Under the pieces are notes generated by a model, which saw nothing but the letters and a program-made list of their open reading frames with translations, was not told the DNA's origin and did not search any database. Positions 1-10,460 of a DNA stretch of 64,000 bases are shown here, piece by piece. The translations under genes and the position numbers were made by a program. Source of the stretch: Chloranthus sessilifolius (taxonomy: Eukaryota; Streptophyta; Magnoliopsida; Chloranthales; Chloranthaceae); contig CM037590.1 in NCBI GenBank assembly GCA_021018995.1, forward strand, positions 108,315,097 through 108,379,096, in the 5' to 3' direction. Every line of letters begins with the position of its first letter. Position 1 is the stretch's first letter.

Positions 1-450
1 AATTTTTCACTGAGATTCAAACCAGTAGTATTTTAACACTCCAAATTTAGAATATGGGGTTGTAATTCAGTTTGGTTATTTTTTGGCAACAAACTCTGTT
101 TATTAAGTAGGTGATTATGCTGGTATATTTTGTCAAATTATGTACGTATACTAGTTACTTATATACTGTTATATTTTTATTTATTGCATCAGTATTTGGG
201 TGTGCAGTAAACAATTTATTAGTGTTTTTAGGTTTAATACACTAAGATTCAAACCAGCAGATCGAATTGTTTATTGAGATTTCAAACCACTATCTAAATT
301 ATTCACCAAGATTTTAAGCAGCAGTATTTTAGCACTCCAGATTTAGAATATGGAGTTGAATTTGAATTTGGTTATTTTTTGGCAACAAACTCTGTTTATA
401 AAGTAGGTGATTATACTATTATTTTCTATCAAACTATGTACTTATACTAG
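1..450. repeat. AT-rich diverged tandem duplication (about 295-bp offset)
   Basis: A block near 14-130 recurs near 309-420. Both copies contain GATT(C/T)(A/T)A, CAGTATTTTA or TAGTATTTTA, TTTAGAATATGG and TTATTTTTTGGCAACAAAC in the same order, with substitutions. No open frame of note. The origin is unknown; it may be the edge of another decayed element. Confidence 0.6.
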
Positions 451-1386
451 GAACTTATTGTAATGCCCTAGAAAATTTTACCCTAATTATTGTCATTCCG
501 AATATGTACAGGTCTATAGTGACCGTGTACAATCGACGCCTTCCGTAGAAACCAATCGCGGTGTTTCATATGCAAAATGTACCATTGTAATTGAGTACAT
601 GTAATAAGTCGCAGAGGTACTGATACTGAGAGCACCCCTGGTAAAGGTTTGAATTATCAAGCACATGGTCAGGGGATCAAAACTTGTTGGGAGCATTGAG
701 CTTCAGTTTTTATGCTTTTGTTTTAGGGGCTAATACACCCAATTAGGGGTATCAGCTATACATAGACCCCAGACTCGTAGGTATTTAAATGGTTCCCATG
801 CATAAGCATGCACAAATTAGGGGAACCCTTGCGTGAAGATATAGCACCGTGAGAACACCTCCCTTTCTCTTTAGAAATTCTGCACCAAAAGATCACAGCC
901 ATCCAATCTTTTTGAATGCTCCTTCCCCTCTGGAAATTCCAACTAGCAGAGTTTGATCTAGACTTTGTTGTGATCAAAGCGAAGGAAGAGTGAGCATGTG
1001 CGATAGGCTGCTTGATCTACGATATCTTCGATGCCGATGATCGTTGCTTTTGTGTGTATATAAATTATTTTAAATTCAAGTCTTAACCTATTGCAAGCGC
1101 ATAATGGAAATCATAGTACTAGCATAGAATCGTTCCCACGAGGAAGTTTGTTTATCTCTTTATCTCCTATTTCTATCTTCTATTTAAATTCTTATTTTTA
1201 AAAACTATTATTTATCTTTAAGATCTAATTTACTGGAGAAATATGAATAAAAGAATTTTTTTTAATCTAAAGTGCATAAAATAAATATAAATCCTCCTTT
1301 TGATTGAGGTCGTCAATCCCAATCTTCAACTATCGGATATTTATGAATTTAAAAAATACCGTTACACCATATTTCTAGTCTCCAAG
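451..1386. other. Non-coding flank, possible LTR remnants
   Basis: I see no gene here. TGTAATGCCCTAG at 461 resembles the start of a Tekay/Del-type LTR. ATCGTTCCCACGAGG near 1126 resembles the TTGTCCCACAGGG motif inside the Athila LTRs of this window (for example near 16228). Both are short matches, so old truncated LTRs are only a guess. The sequence ends at the five bases CCAAG, which would be the left target-site duplication of element 1. Confidence 0.3.
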
Positions 1387-2539
1387 TGTGACACCCCGTA
1401 TAGTTCCACAAGTTTGGTCCAGGCCTTGTGCCATTTGGACCTCAAACAGAGGGAGTCCATATCGGCATTTGTCACCTAGGACCCATAGTGAACCGGCTGT
1501 GAGTTAAGTCCCATGTGGACCCAGGCCATAGGCCACCTAGACCCAAACAGTGAACCCACAGGTAAGTTAGGTCATATGAACCTAATTGAACCCAAGCCCA
1601 CAGACTGTTGGAACCGTGACCCATCTTGGGTCTATTAGGAACCAAAAAAATCATTTGGGCCACTTGATGGCAATAGTGCTAGTGGACCGGGCCACTACTG
1701 ACTCATTTGAAACCCGTATGTATCTAAGGCCCACTGGGTAATTGAGGAATCAAGACCCATGTGAAACAGGGCACTTGGGCCCATTAGGTATGAGCCAAGA
1801 GGTTGATTTATTTACACGGTCTTGTGTGTATGAGCCACACACTAAATTCAAAACCCTCCTTGTTTTAGTCACTACCTCACGTCTCCATGCAAATCATTTG
1901 CATTGAGAGGGAGCCGGCTGCATGAGAAGGAGAAACCAAGGGGGATGAGAGTCGTTGCCTTTTCCATTGATTGGGTTTTCCTGTAAGAACCAAACCATTT
2001 GATCTCATCCAAATCCTCTCCGCCTCGAAGTGAAATCCCTATTCTTTGACTGTGGAAACCATACACTCTACGGGCATCGTATCGAGACGAGCAATACAGA
2101 GCGGATCGTTGAACCGGCGTCCCATCGACGTTGAACCACCGCCGGCGACACGTATATCATCGCATGGGAGAGAAGCTAGCAAAGGTAACCCTCTTCATGC
2201 ATGCATTGTGTTTTGGAAACCAAGTATTATTACTAAGTGATGATCAACGGAGCCGCATGCACGAATTCCACGGATTGAATACGTGAGAATCCCGAGAATC
2301 GATACATTTTGGTTCGATAGTTGGAACCCTTGCATGTGATTTGAATTGGGGGTAAGTAGGGTACGCTAAATCTTATAAATGTGTGAGAACGTAATGTGTG
2401 ATTCGAAGTAATTAGAGGAGGTGTTAGGAAGGGAATCTCGTAGACAAGGGATAACTAAATTAGAGCATGTATGGTGTGTTGTAGAAGCTACTTGAGAAGC
2501 CCTAAATGGCTAAGTTGAGCTGAGGTGTGGAACTATTAA

Positions 2540-3110
2540 AGATGATAGTTTTATGCTATACGCTCAAGCGTAAATTAGGGACGCTCATGCGTAAGACCAC
2601 CTGAAGCCTACGCTTGAGCAGGTTTTGCAAGCCAAAACTTTTGGGTCAAGTACGCTCGAGTGTGCATTGGGAAGTTGAGCTGGAATTATGCTCAAGCGTG
2701 TTGATAACCGCTCGAGCATGAAGCCATCCGAAGCCTATGCTCGAACGGGTTTTGCAAGGTAAAACTTTCGGGTCAAATACGCTCGAGTGTGCATTGGGGA
2801 GTTAAGTAGAATTACACTCGAGCGTGTTTTGAACCGCTAGAGCGTGAAGCCATCTGAAGCCTACGCTCGAGCGGGTTTTGCAAGCCCAAACTTTCGGGTC
2901 AAAATCGCTCGAGCATAAGGTGAGAAAGTTGTTCTAGGATTACGCTCAAGCGGGTATGGAGACGCTCGAGCGGAAAAATACCTAAAGCCTACGCTCGAGT
3001 GAAATTTTTTGGCTTATTTCGTTTGGGTGAAAAATGCTCGAGCGTACATATGAGGTGCCACTTAGAACCGCTTGAGCGTGATCAAGCCACACTCAAGTGT
3101 GTATGCCTGT
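2540..3110 (+). repeat. LTR tandem array built on the palindrome CGCTCGAGCG
   Basis: About four copies of a unit of roughly 126 bp start near 2604, 2731, 2857 and 2985 with (G/A)AAGCCTACGCTCGAGYG. Each unit holds three or four versions of ACGCTCGAGCGT, many with one C-to-T or G-to-A change. Gene-free. Confidence 0.85.
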
Positions 3111-3580
3111 TTTGGACTTTTATAAGTTTTGTGCGCGGGTTTTGACTCGAAAGGTCGAGGGTTATACACAGGGATACATAGCAAGTAACCATATCTAAGA
3201 AGTGTGTTTGGCCTTATGAATTAGGGGAAATGGCATGGGAAAAAATGTCTTGAAACAAGCGTGTAAGATGACAAGTGTATGCGACTCGACTTAAGGTAGG
3301 GAAAATGCCTGTGCTACCAATATGGTTAGTTCGAATTCAAGTTTATGATGCAATACATAATAAATGGTATTCTTTTTCAGCAATTGGTTTATAGGCATTT
3401 ATGCACTTGTATTTGAAATTTTTGCATGTTACCACTTGAATTCCGCATACACGTTTTAAATGACTCATGATGATGCATCTCGATCTCGCACTGTCTTGCC
3501 TTGCCATGTTCATGTTCTTGTAGTCTGCTTGGTCAACGTGTACTTGACATGTGTATATGCTATGTGTGATCATGTGCAAT

Positions 3581-3830
3581 GAGGAGTGGAGTCTCCATGA
3601 GAGGAGTGGAGTCCCTGGGGTCACAACCCTGTGTTCCTAATACGGTCTGCTCAGTTCTCTAATACGAGATAAATTGCCATGTGACTTGTTCTGACAGTGA
3701 TAAAAGTAAGGGGAGTGGAGTCTCCATGAGAGGGGCGAAGTCTCCGAGGTCACAATCCTGTGTTCCTAATATGGACTGCTCAGTTCCCTAATGCGGGATA
3801 CTTACTCTAGTACCATGTGATATGACACGC
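3581..3830 (+). repeat. 130-bp tandem duplication in LTR of element 1
   Basis: GGAGTGGAGTCTCCATGAGA starts near 3583 and again near 3712. Both are followed by GTCACAAYCCTGTGTTCCTA and by a CTGCTCAGTTCYCTAAT stretch. Non-coding. Confidence 0.8.
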
Positions 3831-4132
3831 CTTGCTTCACGTATTGTGATTCGTTTCAATTTCAATATTGTCTTGCTATATGTATTCATCCCTCGTCTCC
3901 ATCTACTTGTTCAACTTGTACACGAACGTGAATTATCCTCATAGGCATTTTTCTTTTAGGATGAAATTATTCCTTGGCATGATTTGACTTGTTAAAGCAT
4001 AAGAATAGGTTTTATTTTAAAGCTCGCATTTGATAATTGAATATGCAAGTATGAATTTCAGTTGCTTTCTATTTATACATTGAGAACATGAATTCAAATG
4101 TTAAAAGATTCTTAGCAATGTATTTTTCTCTA

Positions 4133-4153
4133 TTGAGCTTGGATGAAGCTCAA
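4133..4153 (+). promoter_or_regulatory. Conserved LTR hairpin (8-bp stem, GGATG loop)
   Basis: TTGAGCTT-GGATG-AAGCTCAA is a perfect stem-loop. The solo LTR S has the equivalent TGAGCTA-GGATG-TAGCTCA at 24469-24487 with the same loop and a compensating base-pair change. Both are followed within about 15 bases by GACTATACGTC. It could be part of an RNA 3'-end or packaging structure; the function is inferred only. Confidence 0.65.
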
Positions 4154-4195
4154 CCCCGACTATACGTCATAGCTGTAGGAGCTAAGACTCCGCGG

Positions 4196-4279
4196 GATCC
4201 GGAATACGAGGATGATCCAGATTATAATCCAGCTGAGGAGGAGGAGGAGGAGGACCTTCCGGAGCAACATTTCCCCTAG
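4196..4279 (+). CDS. Acidic peptide frame inside the LTR
   Basis: The frame ends in an acidic tail with DPDYNP, a run of Glu, then LPEQHFP and a stop. It is the in-frame tail of an ORF opening at 4088. The solo LTR S has a matching acidic tail at 24539-24613 with DSDYVP and PPEDFF before the stop, at the same distance downstream of the shared hairpin. The match at protein level across two LTR families suggests a real or formerly real short coding sequence. No known domain is recognised. Confidence 0.4.
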   Translation, partial: DPEYEDDPDYNPAEEEEEEDLPEQHFP

Positions 4280-4703
4280 GGTTGGGGAAATTCTATATTT
4301 GTGGATTTTGGGGATTTTGTGAGGAGAGGGAGAAAATGGTAAAAGAATTATGTTTTGTAATTAGATACTATATGTTTTGGGTCCACTGTTTAGATGGAGG
4401 TCGGCCTTCATCAGTGGACTATGGTTATATTAGGATTTTATGCATGGGATAGATAGACTAATAGTTATGTTGTTTGGTGTTCTATTGTAGCTCTATATCT
4501 CTGCTTTCGTTGCGCTTACTTTGCTTCCGTATGAGAGCTTACCATTTGCGATGGCTCAGTCCTTCCCGTTATCGATGATGGAAAGATCGAGTCTTCAAGA
4601 AGTGATGTTGGACATCGGTACCATGACATCACTATAATTTGGATCATGTGCACAATTCGACGGCACAGGTTTTTATGGTAAGGAAAACCCAGGCTGTCAC
4701 AGG

Positions 4704-4717
4704 TGGTATCAAAGCCC
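4704..4717 (+). other. Primer-binding site, initiator Met-tRNA type
   Basis: TGGTATCAAAGCCC lies two bases after the LTR. The usual plant form is TGGTATCAGAGCC, so one base differs. It primes minus-strand synthesis in this family. Confidence 0.85.
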
Positions 4718-4897
4718 AAGCTTTAGGTCCTTTGGAGACCGAAAGACTAGACCAAATGCCTATGAAACTGGAGTCTTACTTACAGAGCTATGATGTAGTA
4801 GAAATAATAGTGTTAGAGTCTATAAATTTTAGGATTTAACTCCTAGAGTTAACTAGTATAAGTCTGATGTCATGATTATGTGACATCGCAGGTTAAC

Positions 4898-6095
4898 ATG
4901 CCTCCAAGAAGAGGGAGACCGAGAAGACCAAATACTGGAGGTGTGAATAAGGAACAAGAATTTGCCACAAAGCCAAACAACATTGCACTTGGTAACAATA
5001 ATAATAACTCTGGAGTGGATAATAATCATGTAGGGGAATATCGGGATGCATCAAAGAAGCCATCGGAGAATGTTGCAAATGCATTAACCCTGCATACAGA
5101 AAGGCGTCATCCATTGGGGTTCTTTGAGTTTAAGAGGTTAAGACCTCCAAGCTTTTATGGGCAAGCTGACCCAATGGAGGCTGAAAAATTGCTGAACCAG
5201 GTGGAAAAAGTACTTCAGCGAGTCCGCTGTACGGAGGAGGAAAAGGTTAGTTAGCCCTTATTCCAACTAGAAGGTGAAGCGGACCCATGGTGGAAGTCTG
5301 TAGAGAAAATGAGGGCACCAGGAATGCCATGGACCTGGGTTGAATTTACTGATACATTCTATCAAAAGTACTTCCCTACCATGAAAAGACGACGAATGGA
5401 GATCCAATTTGTGAACCTAGTTCAAGGGAAAATGAGCGTTCAAGAATACGAGACCGATTTTACCCGCTTATCCTAATTTTCACTGGCCCTTATTGCCACC
5501 GAATTAATGAAGGTGCAGAAGTTGGAGTATGGTCTCAAATAGGCCATCAAGGGGAGGATAACCCTATTTGAGGCAACCACGTACGAGAGAGTGGTAAGGT
5601 TAGCTCTTATCGCCGAACGGGACATAGAAGAAGAGTTATACCAAGCAAGGGATGAACAACACAAGGATCAAGAGAGCGCAGTATCAAGCCTCTAGTGCTG
5701 AGCAGGCCAGCAAGAGGCCAAAATACTTGATGCCACCACCAACACCACCCGTCCCTATGGCAACGACTAAGCCTTTTAACCCAACCGGTTTGCCACCTCT
5801 ACCTCCAAGGCCTCCGAGGCCTTTTACTACATCCGGTCCGACAACCACCAACGTCACAAAAACACCATCAACAGCATCACGTGTAGCTTCTTCCGCACCA
5901 TCTTTAACGTGTGCCAAGTGTGGGAAGCCGCACAAGACGGAGGAGTGTCGAAAGAACACCGGGGCTTGCTTTAAGTGTGGCTAACTGGGACACTGCATTC
6001 GGGATTGTCTACAAATGAGGGGAACTGCACCAAATGAAGGATTTACTCGACCCACAATACATACAGCCTCGGTACACGATGTGCAAGTCAACAAT
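4898..6095 (+). pseudogene. gag: gag of element 1 (degenerate)
   Basis: The frame starts at the ATG opening MPPRRGRPRRP, a basic N-terminus usual for Tekay-like Gag. The retrotransposon Gag core follows (RRHPLGFFEFKRLRPPSFYG, then ADPWWKSVEKM and YFPTMKRRRMEIQF). A CCHC zinc knuckle is visible near 5910-6010 (CAKCGKPHKTEEC, then CFKCG, a stop, LGHCIRDC). In-frame stops occur near 5252, 5474, 5539, 5693 and 5983; several can be explained by CAG/CAA to TAG/TAA changes. It would form the virus-like particle and bind RNA, but cannot in this copy. Confidence 0.85.
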
Positions 6096-6099
6096 GACC

Positions 6100-6275
6100 T
6101 CATTCAAGGTACCAATTTATTTGTATTGTCACTGTGATTACTCGTATTTTAGATGAAGTAGGTGCATAAATAGAAATTCTCTGAAATCACTATGTTGTAC
6201 GTTATTACAAATTGTGTATACTGTTGATGTCATTATGAATGTCATAAATTTAGGTTTCCTCTACCTATGTAAGAG
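6100..6275 (+). other. Extra sequence between Gag and protease of element 1
   Basis: After the Gag tail (about 6108, CAAGGTACCAA) the coding similarity stops and resumes near 6275 just before the protease active site. The stretch is AT-rich. It could be a small insertion, or an intron-like segment with GT at 6109-6110 and several AG acceptors. No TSD was seen. Confidence 0.35.
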
Positions 6276-6787
6276 TTGCGATATATGCGGCCATTTAGCA
6301 CGTGTTAATAGACCCGGGGTCTACACACTCATTTATTACACCAGCTATGCCAAGAGAAATCGAGTATACATTGGAACCACTAGATTTTATCTTGGCCGTT
6401 ACTACACCGATGGGCAGTTCTAAGTCTTCAGATATAGTGTGTCAATTGTTAATTGTAGTTATGGAACACCGTCAAACTACGGCTGATTTCATCTTGCTCG
6501 AAATGAAAGAATTTGACATCATCCTTAGCATGGATTGGCTGACTAAGCTACAAGCTAAAGTTGACTATCGAGAGAAATTGGTCATCCTTTATCCCAAAAA
6601 GGAGAAGTCATTTAAAGCCATCGAAATTAAACCCATCGTAATGCGCTTTGTGTCCGCAATTCGAGCTAAACGAATGATCAACAAGGGATGGATAGGATAC
6701 CTTGCCTTTATTCAAGGACACATGGATGAGAAGGTGGAAATAGTCGATATCCCTATTACCTGTGAATTTGCTGACGTGTTTCCGTAG
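6276..6787 (+). pseudogene. Aspartic protease region of element 1
   Basis: The catalytic loop reads LIDPGSTHSF, i.e. DPGS where this family normally has DTGA or DPGS. It is followed by the usual flap and a conserved MDWL motif (SMDWLTKLQAKVDY). A stop lies just upstream of the loop near 6294 and another at 6785 at the protease-RT linker. In an intact element it would cleave the Gag-Pol polyprotein. Confidence 0.8.
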
Positions 6788-7480
6788 GAGTTGCCTGGTT
6801 TACCACCAGAAAGGGAGGTTGAGTTTATAATAGACTTAGCGCCCGGCATGAAATCGATATCCAAGGCCCCATATCGAATGGCACCAGCCGAGCTGAAAGA
6901 GTTAAAGGAGCAGTTGCAAGAATTGTTGGATAAGGAATTCATCTGACCAAGTGTGTCTCCATGGGGAGCACTAGTGTTATATGTCAGAAAGAAGAATGGA
7001 TCTTTGTGACTATGCATAGACTACTGACAATTAAACAAGATGACCATAAAGAACTGATATCTACTCCCTAGGATGGATGACCTCTTTGATCAGTTGTAGG
7101 GAGAAAAATTCTTCTCTAAAATTGACTTATGGTCCGGTTACCACCAAATGAAGGTACGAGCCAAGGACATTCCCAAAATAGCCTTTCGCATAAGATATGG
7201 CCATTACGAGTTCCTCGTGATGCCCTTTGGGCTAACCAATACACCAGCATCCTTCATGGACCTCATGAATCGGGTATTCAAGCCCCATCTGGACCAGTTC
7301 ATGGTTGTTTTTATTGATGTCATATTCATTTATTCTACATCGAGAGAAGACCATGAACAACACCTGCAGACACTCCGAGATCGTCAGTTATACACCAAGG
7401 CCAATAAATGTGAGTTCTAGTTAAAGTAGGTGAGCTTTTTAGGACACATCGTTTTAGAAGTAGGTGTAACAGTCGAAGAT
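6788..7480 (+). pseudogene. Reverse transcriptase of element 1 (catalytic Asp lost)
   Basis: Landmarks in order: [73 protein letters not shown]. The catalytic box reads [10 protein letters not shown] where the family has FIDD, so the second Asp is Val. At least four in-frame TGA stops sit where Arg CGA is expected, plus TAG stops at expected Gln or Trp codons. Not functional. Confidence 0.88.
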
Positions 7481-8050
7481 TGAGGCCATAGTGAAATGGG
7501 AACAACCCAAGATTGTCACCGAAGTTCGTAGCTTCCTCGAACTCACCGGCTATTACCACAGAGTTGTAGAAGGTTTCTCGAAGATTTCTGGACCACTCAC
7601 ACAACTTACCAGGAAGAATGCTAAATTTGAGTGGACCGACAAGTGTGAAGAGAGCTTCCGAGAGCTCAAGAAGCGATTGGCCTCCGCACCAGTGCTGATC
7701 ATACCGATAGGCACCGGGGGATTCGTAGTGTTTACCGATGCATGTCTGGGTTGCGGTTGAATCAACATGAAAGAGTGGTAGCTTACGGGTCAAGGTAGTT
7801 AAAGGACCATGAGAAGAATTACCCTACGCATGACGTGGAGCTCGCATCAGTCACCTTTGCCTTAAAAATTTGGAAGCATTACCTTTACGATTTTTACCGA
7901 CCACAAAAGCCTCAAGTACCTATTTACACAAAAAGACCTAAATTTGAAGCAGAGGAGATGGATAGAATTCTTGAATGATTATGATTGCACCATCCAATAT
8001 CATCAAGAGAAAGCAAACGTTATGGCTGATGCACTTAGTCAAAAATCATC
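7481..8050 (+). pseudogene. RNase H region of element 1
   Basis: Seen: VRSFLELTGYYHRVVEGFSK, the connection segment (FEWTDKCEESFRELKKRL), FVVFTDAC for the first acidic residue, [20 protein letters not shown] with the last catalytic Asp, and [15 protein letters not shown] frameshift and stops occur between 7758 and 7890. Confidence 0.82.
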
Positions 8051-8732
8051 AGCACAACTATCACACCTTGTGGCAAGAGTGCATAGATGGAAACTTCTCA
8101 AGAACCTTGTGATGGCCAACACCCAGTTTGAGATCGAGGGGAATGGGGCACTCTTAGCAAACATCAGGATCAAGTCGATCCTCTTCGAAAGGATCAGAGA
8201 AAATCAACACAAGGATCCGGAGTTTGACACCATCAAACAATAGATACAGGCAGGAAACCAATCAGAATTCTTGGTTGAGAATGATGGTTCCCTATGGTAC
8301 AAGGGTCGCTTGTGTGTTTCAACCAATGCGGAGTTGAGGAGAGAGATACTAGAAGAAGCCCATATGTCCTCATATGCTATCCACCCGAGCAGCACCAAAA
8401 ATGTACCACGACTTAAAGAAAAATTTCTAGTGGAAAGGGATGAAGCGAGATGTCGCTGAATTTGTATCAAAGTGCCTTGTATGTCAGTAAATTATAGCGG
8501 ACTATAGGCACCTCGTTGGTCTACTTCAGTGACTACCAGTTCCTGAGTGGAAATGGGATAACATTTCACTGGATTTCATACTTGGGCTGCCAAGAACACA
8601 GAAGGGGTTCAACGCAATCTGGGTGATCGTTGACCAGCTAACTAAATTAGCTCACTTTCCACCATATACACAAGGTATACAGCTGATAAACTTGTCGTGT
8701 TATATTTGAAAGAAATAGTCCGGCTGCACAGG
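8051..8732 (+). pseudogene. Integrase of element 1, N-terminal part, broken by insertions
   Basis: The zinc-binding HHCC region is at about 8340-8500 (EEAHMSSYAIHPSSTK, then a C-x2-C reading near 8470-8490). The core starts with [19 protein letters not shown], carrying the first catalytic Asp, and [13 protein letters not shown]. The frame ends with EIVRLHR at the insertion site. The remaining D and E of the DDE triad and the chromodomain are not in this window. Confidence 0.82.
8728..8732 (+). repeat. Target-site duplication ACAGG, left copy of element 2
   Basis: ACAGG stands directly before TGTTGAGAAG and again at 12594-12598 directly after CCCAACA. Five bases is the normal duplication for Gypsy elements. 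Confidence 0.85.
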
Positions 8733-9862
8733 TGTTGAGAAGTGAAAAATACCATTTTTCACCTCCTAACCTGACCGTTGTTATGCCCTTGAATTAACTA
8801 ATAAGGTGTGTTAAGGATATTTTGTAGATAAGCAATAAAATCCAGCCTTAGTGTAGATATCCACCTAAAAAGACCAAAGAAGCAATCTATTCCTCATCAT
8901 GGTTTCACAATAGCCTAAAAGCCTGTCAGTCAAGCAATCAGAGTTGTATAAATTCATGAGAAGGTCATGGGCTCAACAGGTCATGCTTGAGACCAAGCAC
9001 AGTTGTAGAGAAGATAGATTGAACCCACCAAGAGGTTGCTGAGTGCTAACATATGGAAGATAGTACACCATAAATAGGTGCCAGCTGAGGAAAATCAAGA
9101 AAGAAGCTATCGAGAAGTTCTGAAGCTCAATTGCCAAGCTGCCGAGAGGATCCAGTAAGCTATCACAAGGTTCCAGCTGCTTGTCGATAGGTTGTGATTA
9201 CAGAAAGAAAGAATCCTGTCAACACCTTAGCTGAAGGTGCAGTGAAAGTCGTGAGGTTCAGATAAACCTATCAAGCAGAACAAGAGAAGCCTTCGACAGG
9301 ATCCTTCAAAACCTGTCAAGATGATCCCCAACATATCGATCACCTCACCAAGGCGACAAGATGGTTGTAACCCATCGATAGGATGGAGGAAGGACTAAAT
9401 AGAGGGTATCAAGAGCTACTCCAAACCTGTCGCGAGAAGCTAATCCAAGCGACTAGAACACTTCAACCCAGTGAGAGGTTATCCCAAACCTATCGAAAGA
9501 CTGAGCATACAGACCAAGAACCCATCGAAAAGCTCTCTAAAACCTCTCGACATTCGTTCTGGGAACTTCCAATGACCTTTGTTCAGTAGTCACAACTTCC
9601 AGATTTTACACACACGCTCCAAGGCACGATAGCGACCCCTGGGGGGTATTTTTGTTATTCAACTGAGCACGAGCGGGAACTTTAACTACCTCACATGTAC
9701 TTGTCAGTTGTAGACCTATAAGAGGAAAGCTTTTAGAAGAGGGATCAGCCACATAAGCATAACTGCATTATTCTTCGGAATTCTGATTAGCTGAAACAGA
9801 TATGAGAAAAAGGTATAAATAGAGGAGTAACGACATTGAAAGGCATCCAGAAATTGAGAGAG
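8733..9862 (+). repeat. 5' LTR fragment of element 2
   Basis: It aligns with 10461-11600 at roughly 90% over the first 185 bases compared by eye. The match ends within AAATTGAGAGAG near 9862, after the TATA box AGGTATAAATAGAGG (9811-9825). The R/U5 part is missing. Confidence 0.85.
8920..9560 (+). promoter_or_regulatory. U3 motif array of element 2 (CCTGTCGAGAGG-like)
   Basis: Around 15-20 variants of (C)CTRTCGA(G/A)AG, TTCGACAGG or CGATAGG are spread over 640 bases upstream of the TATA box at 9811. The second LTR carries the matching array at about 10650-11290 with TATA at 11540. Palindromic core TGTCGACA. Putative promoter-proximal binding sites; inference. Confidence 0.6.
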
Positions 9863-10444
9863 TGGAGTCAGGAAATTTCAAAAATTAGAGCAATGCCTAT
9901 GCTCATGCTTGCAGTCCTATTTGAGGACTGTAACTGCTCTTGAGCTGAGTGAACTGATGCACCCTTCTAGTTTCCTGCTGAGTGACAAGCCCTGGTGAGC
10001 TTTGGGTCTGAAATTAAGTTTGTTGGGAGTTATATCATAACAGACATTCTCAATTTGATAGCTAGCCATGTATTAGATTTAAGATAAAATTCCTTGACAT
10101 GAGCTGATTGATTGTGAAAGAAATGCAATAAAATTTTAGTTTTTAAAAGACTGTGTTTTTTATAAAAACCTTCTGAACTTAAAGGAACAAGGTGTGGATT
10201 GAATTTCGTTTTGACTTTATTTTTATTCTCAACATGCTGCATTAACATTAACTGAACCATTGGGGAAGTTTGTGGGTAACTTCATTGAAAACACTCAGGA
10301 GACTTCACTCCTCCACTATGGATCACCTAGGGGTTTAAAAGGCTTGATGCATATGCTAAATGCATCTGTGTTCCCTACAAAAGTGGCATTTTTTCATTTT
10401 CAATAATTGTTTTGAATTTCTTCTTTGCTCAGTGACTAGCAAAG
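9863..10444 (+). other. 3' internal non-coding remnant of element 2
   Basis: No gene. GCCTATGCTCATGCTTGCA (near 9896) and the stretch 10261-10444 (GGAGACTTCACTC, GATCACCTAGGGGTTTAAAAG) match the reverse complement of 18520-19035 in element A and of 45200-45750 in B. Confidence 0.75.
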
Positions 10445-10460
10445 CTTAGGTTTGGGGGTG
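10445..10460 (+). other. Polypurine tract of element 2
   Basis: CTTAGGTTTGGGGGTG abuts the 3' LTR start TGTTGAGTAG. The same TTAGGTTTGGGGGTG abuts the LTRs of A and B on the other strand. It primes plus-strand synthesis. Confidence 0.8.

Larger units (their letters stand above)
1387..4701 (+). repeat. 5' LTR of element 1 (3315 bp)
   Basis: It begins TGTGACACCCC and ends GGCTGTCACA, so the ends are the inverted repeat TGTGACA/TGTCACA. The primer-binding site starts two bases after its end, which fixes the boundary. It contains a palindrome-rich tandem array (2540-3110), a 130-bp tandem duplication (3581-3830), a conserved hairpin (4133-4153) and an acidic peptide reading frame (to 4279). The 3' LTR partner is not in the window. 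Confidence 0.85.
1387..8732 (+). mobile_element. Element 1: Tekay/Del-like Ty3/Gypsy retrotransposon, 5' part
   Basis: Order seen: LTR, Met-tRNA PBS, Gag with zinc knuckle, aspartic protease, RT, RNase H, integrase zinc finger and the start of the integrase core. This is the Ty3/Gypsy order, and the RT wording ([15 protein letters not shown]) is that of the Tekay/Del chromovirus clade. The body is full of stops. It breaks off at 8732 in the integrase, where element 2 and then element C are inserted. The last codons before the break plus the four bases at 12599-12602 still read as integrase (VRLHR then I), so the remainder should resume beyond the right end of this window. Confidence 0.88.

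Noticed and set aside
9383-9589. 68-codon frame in element 2
   Set aside because: It lies in the U3 motif array and is broken in the second LTR copy (11120-11310).
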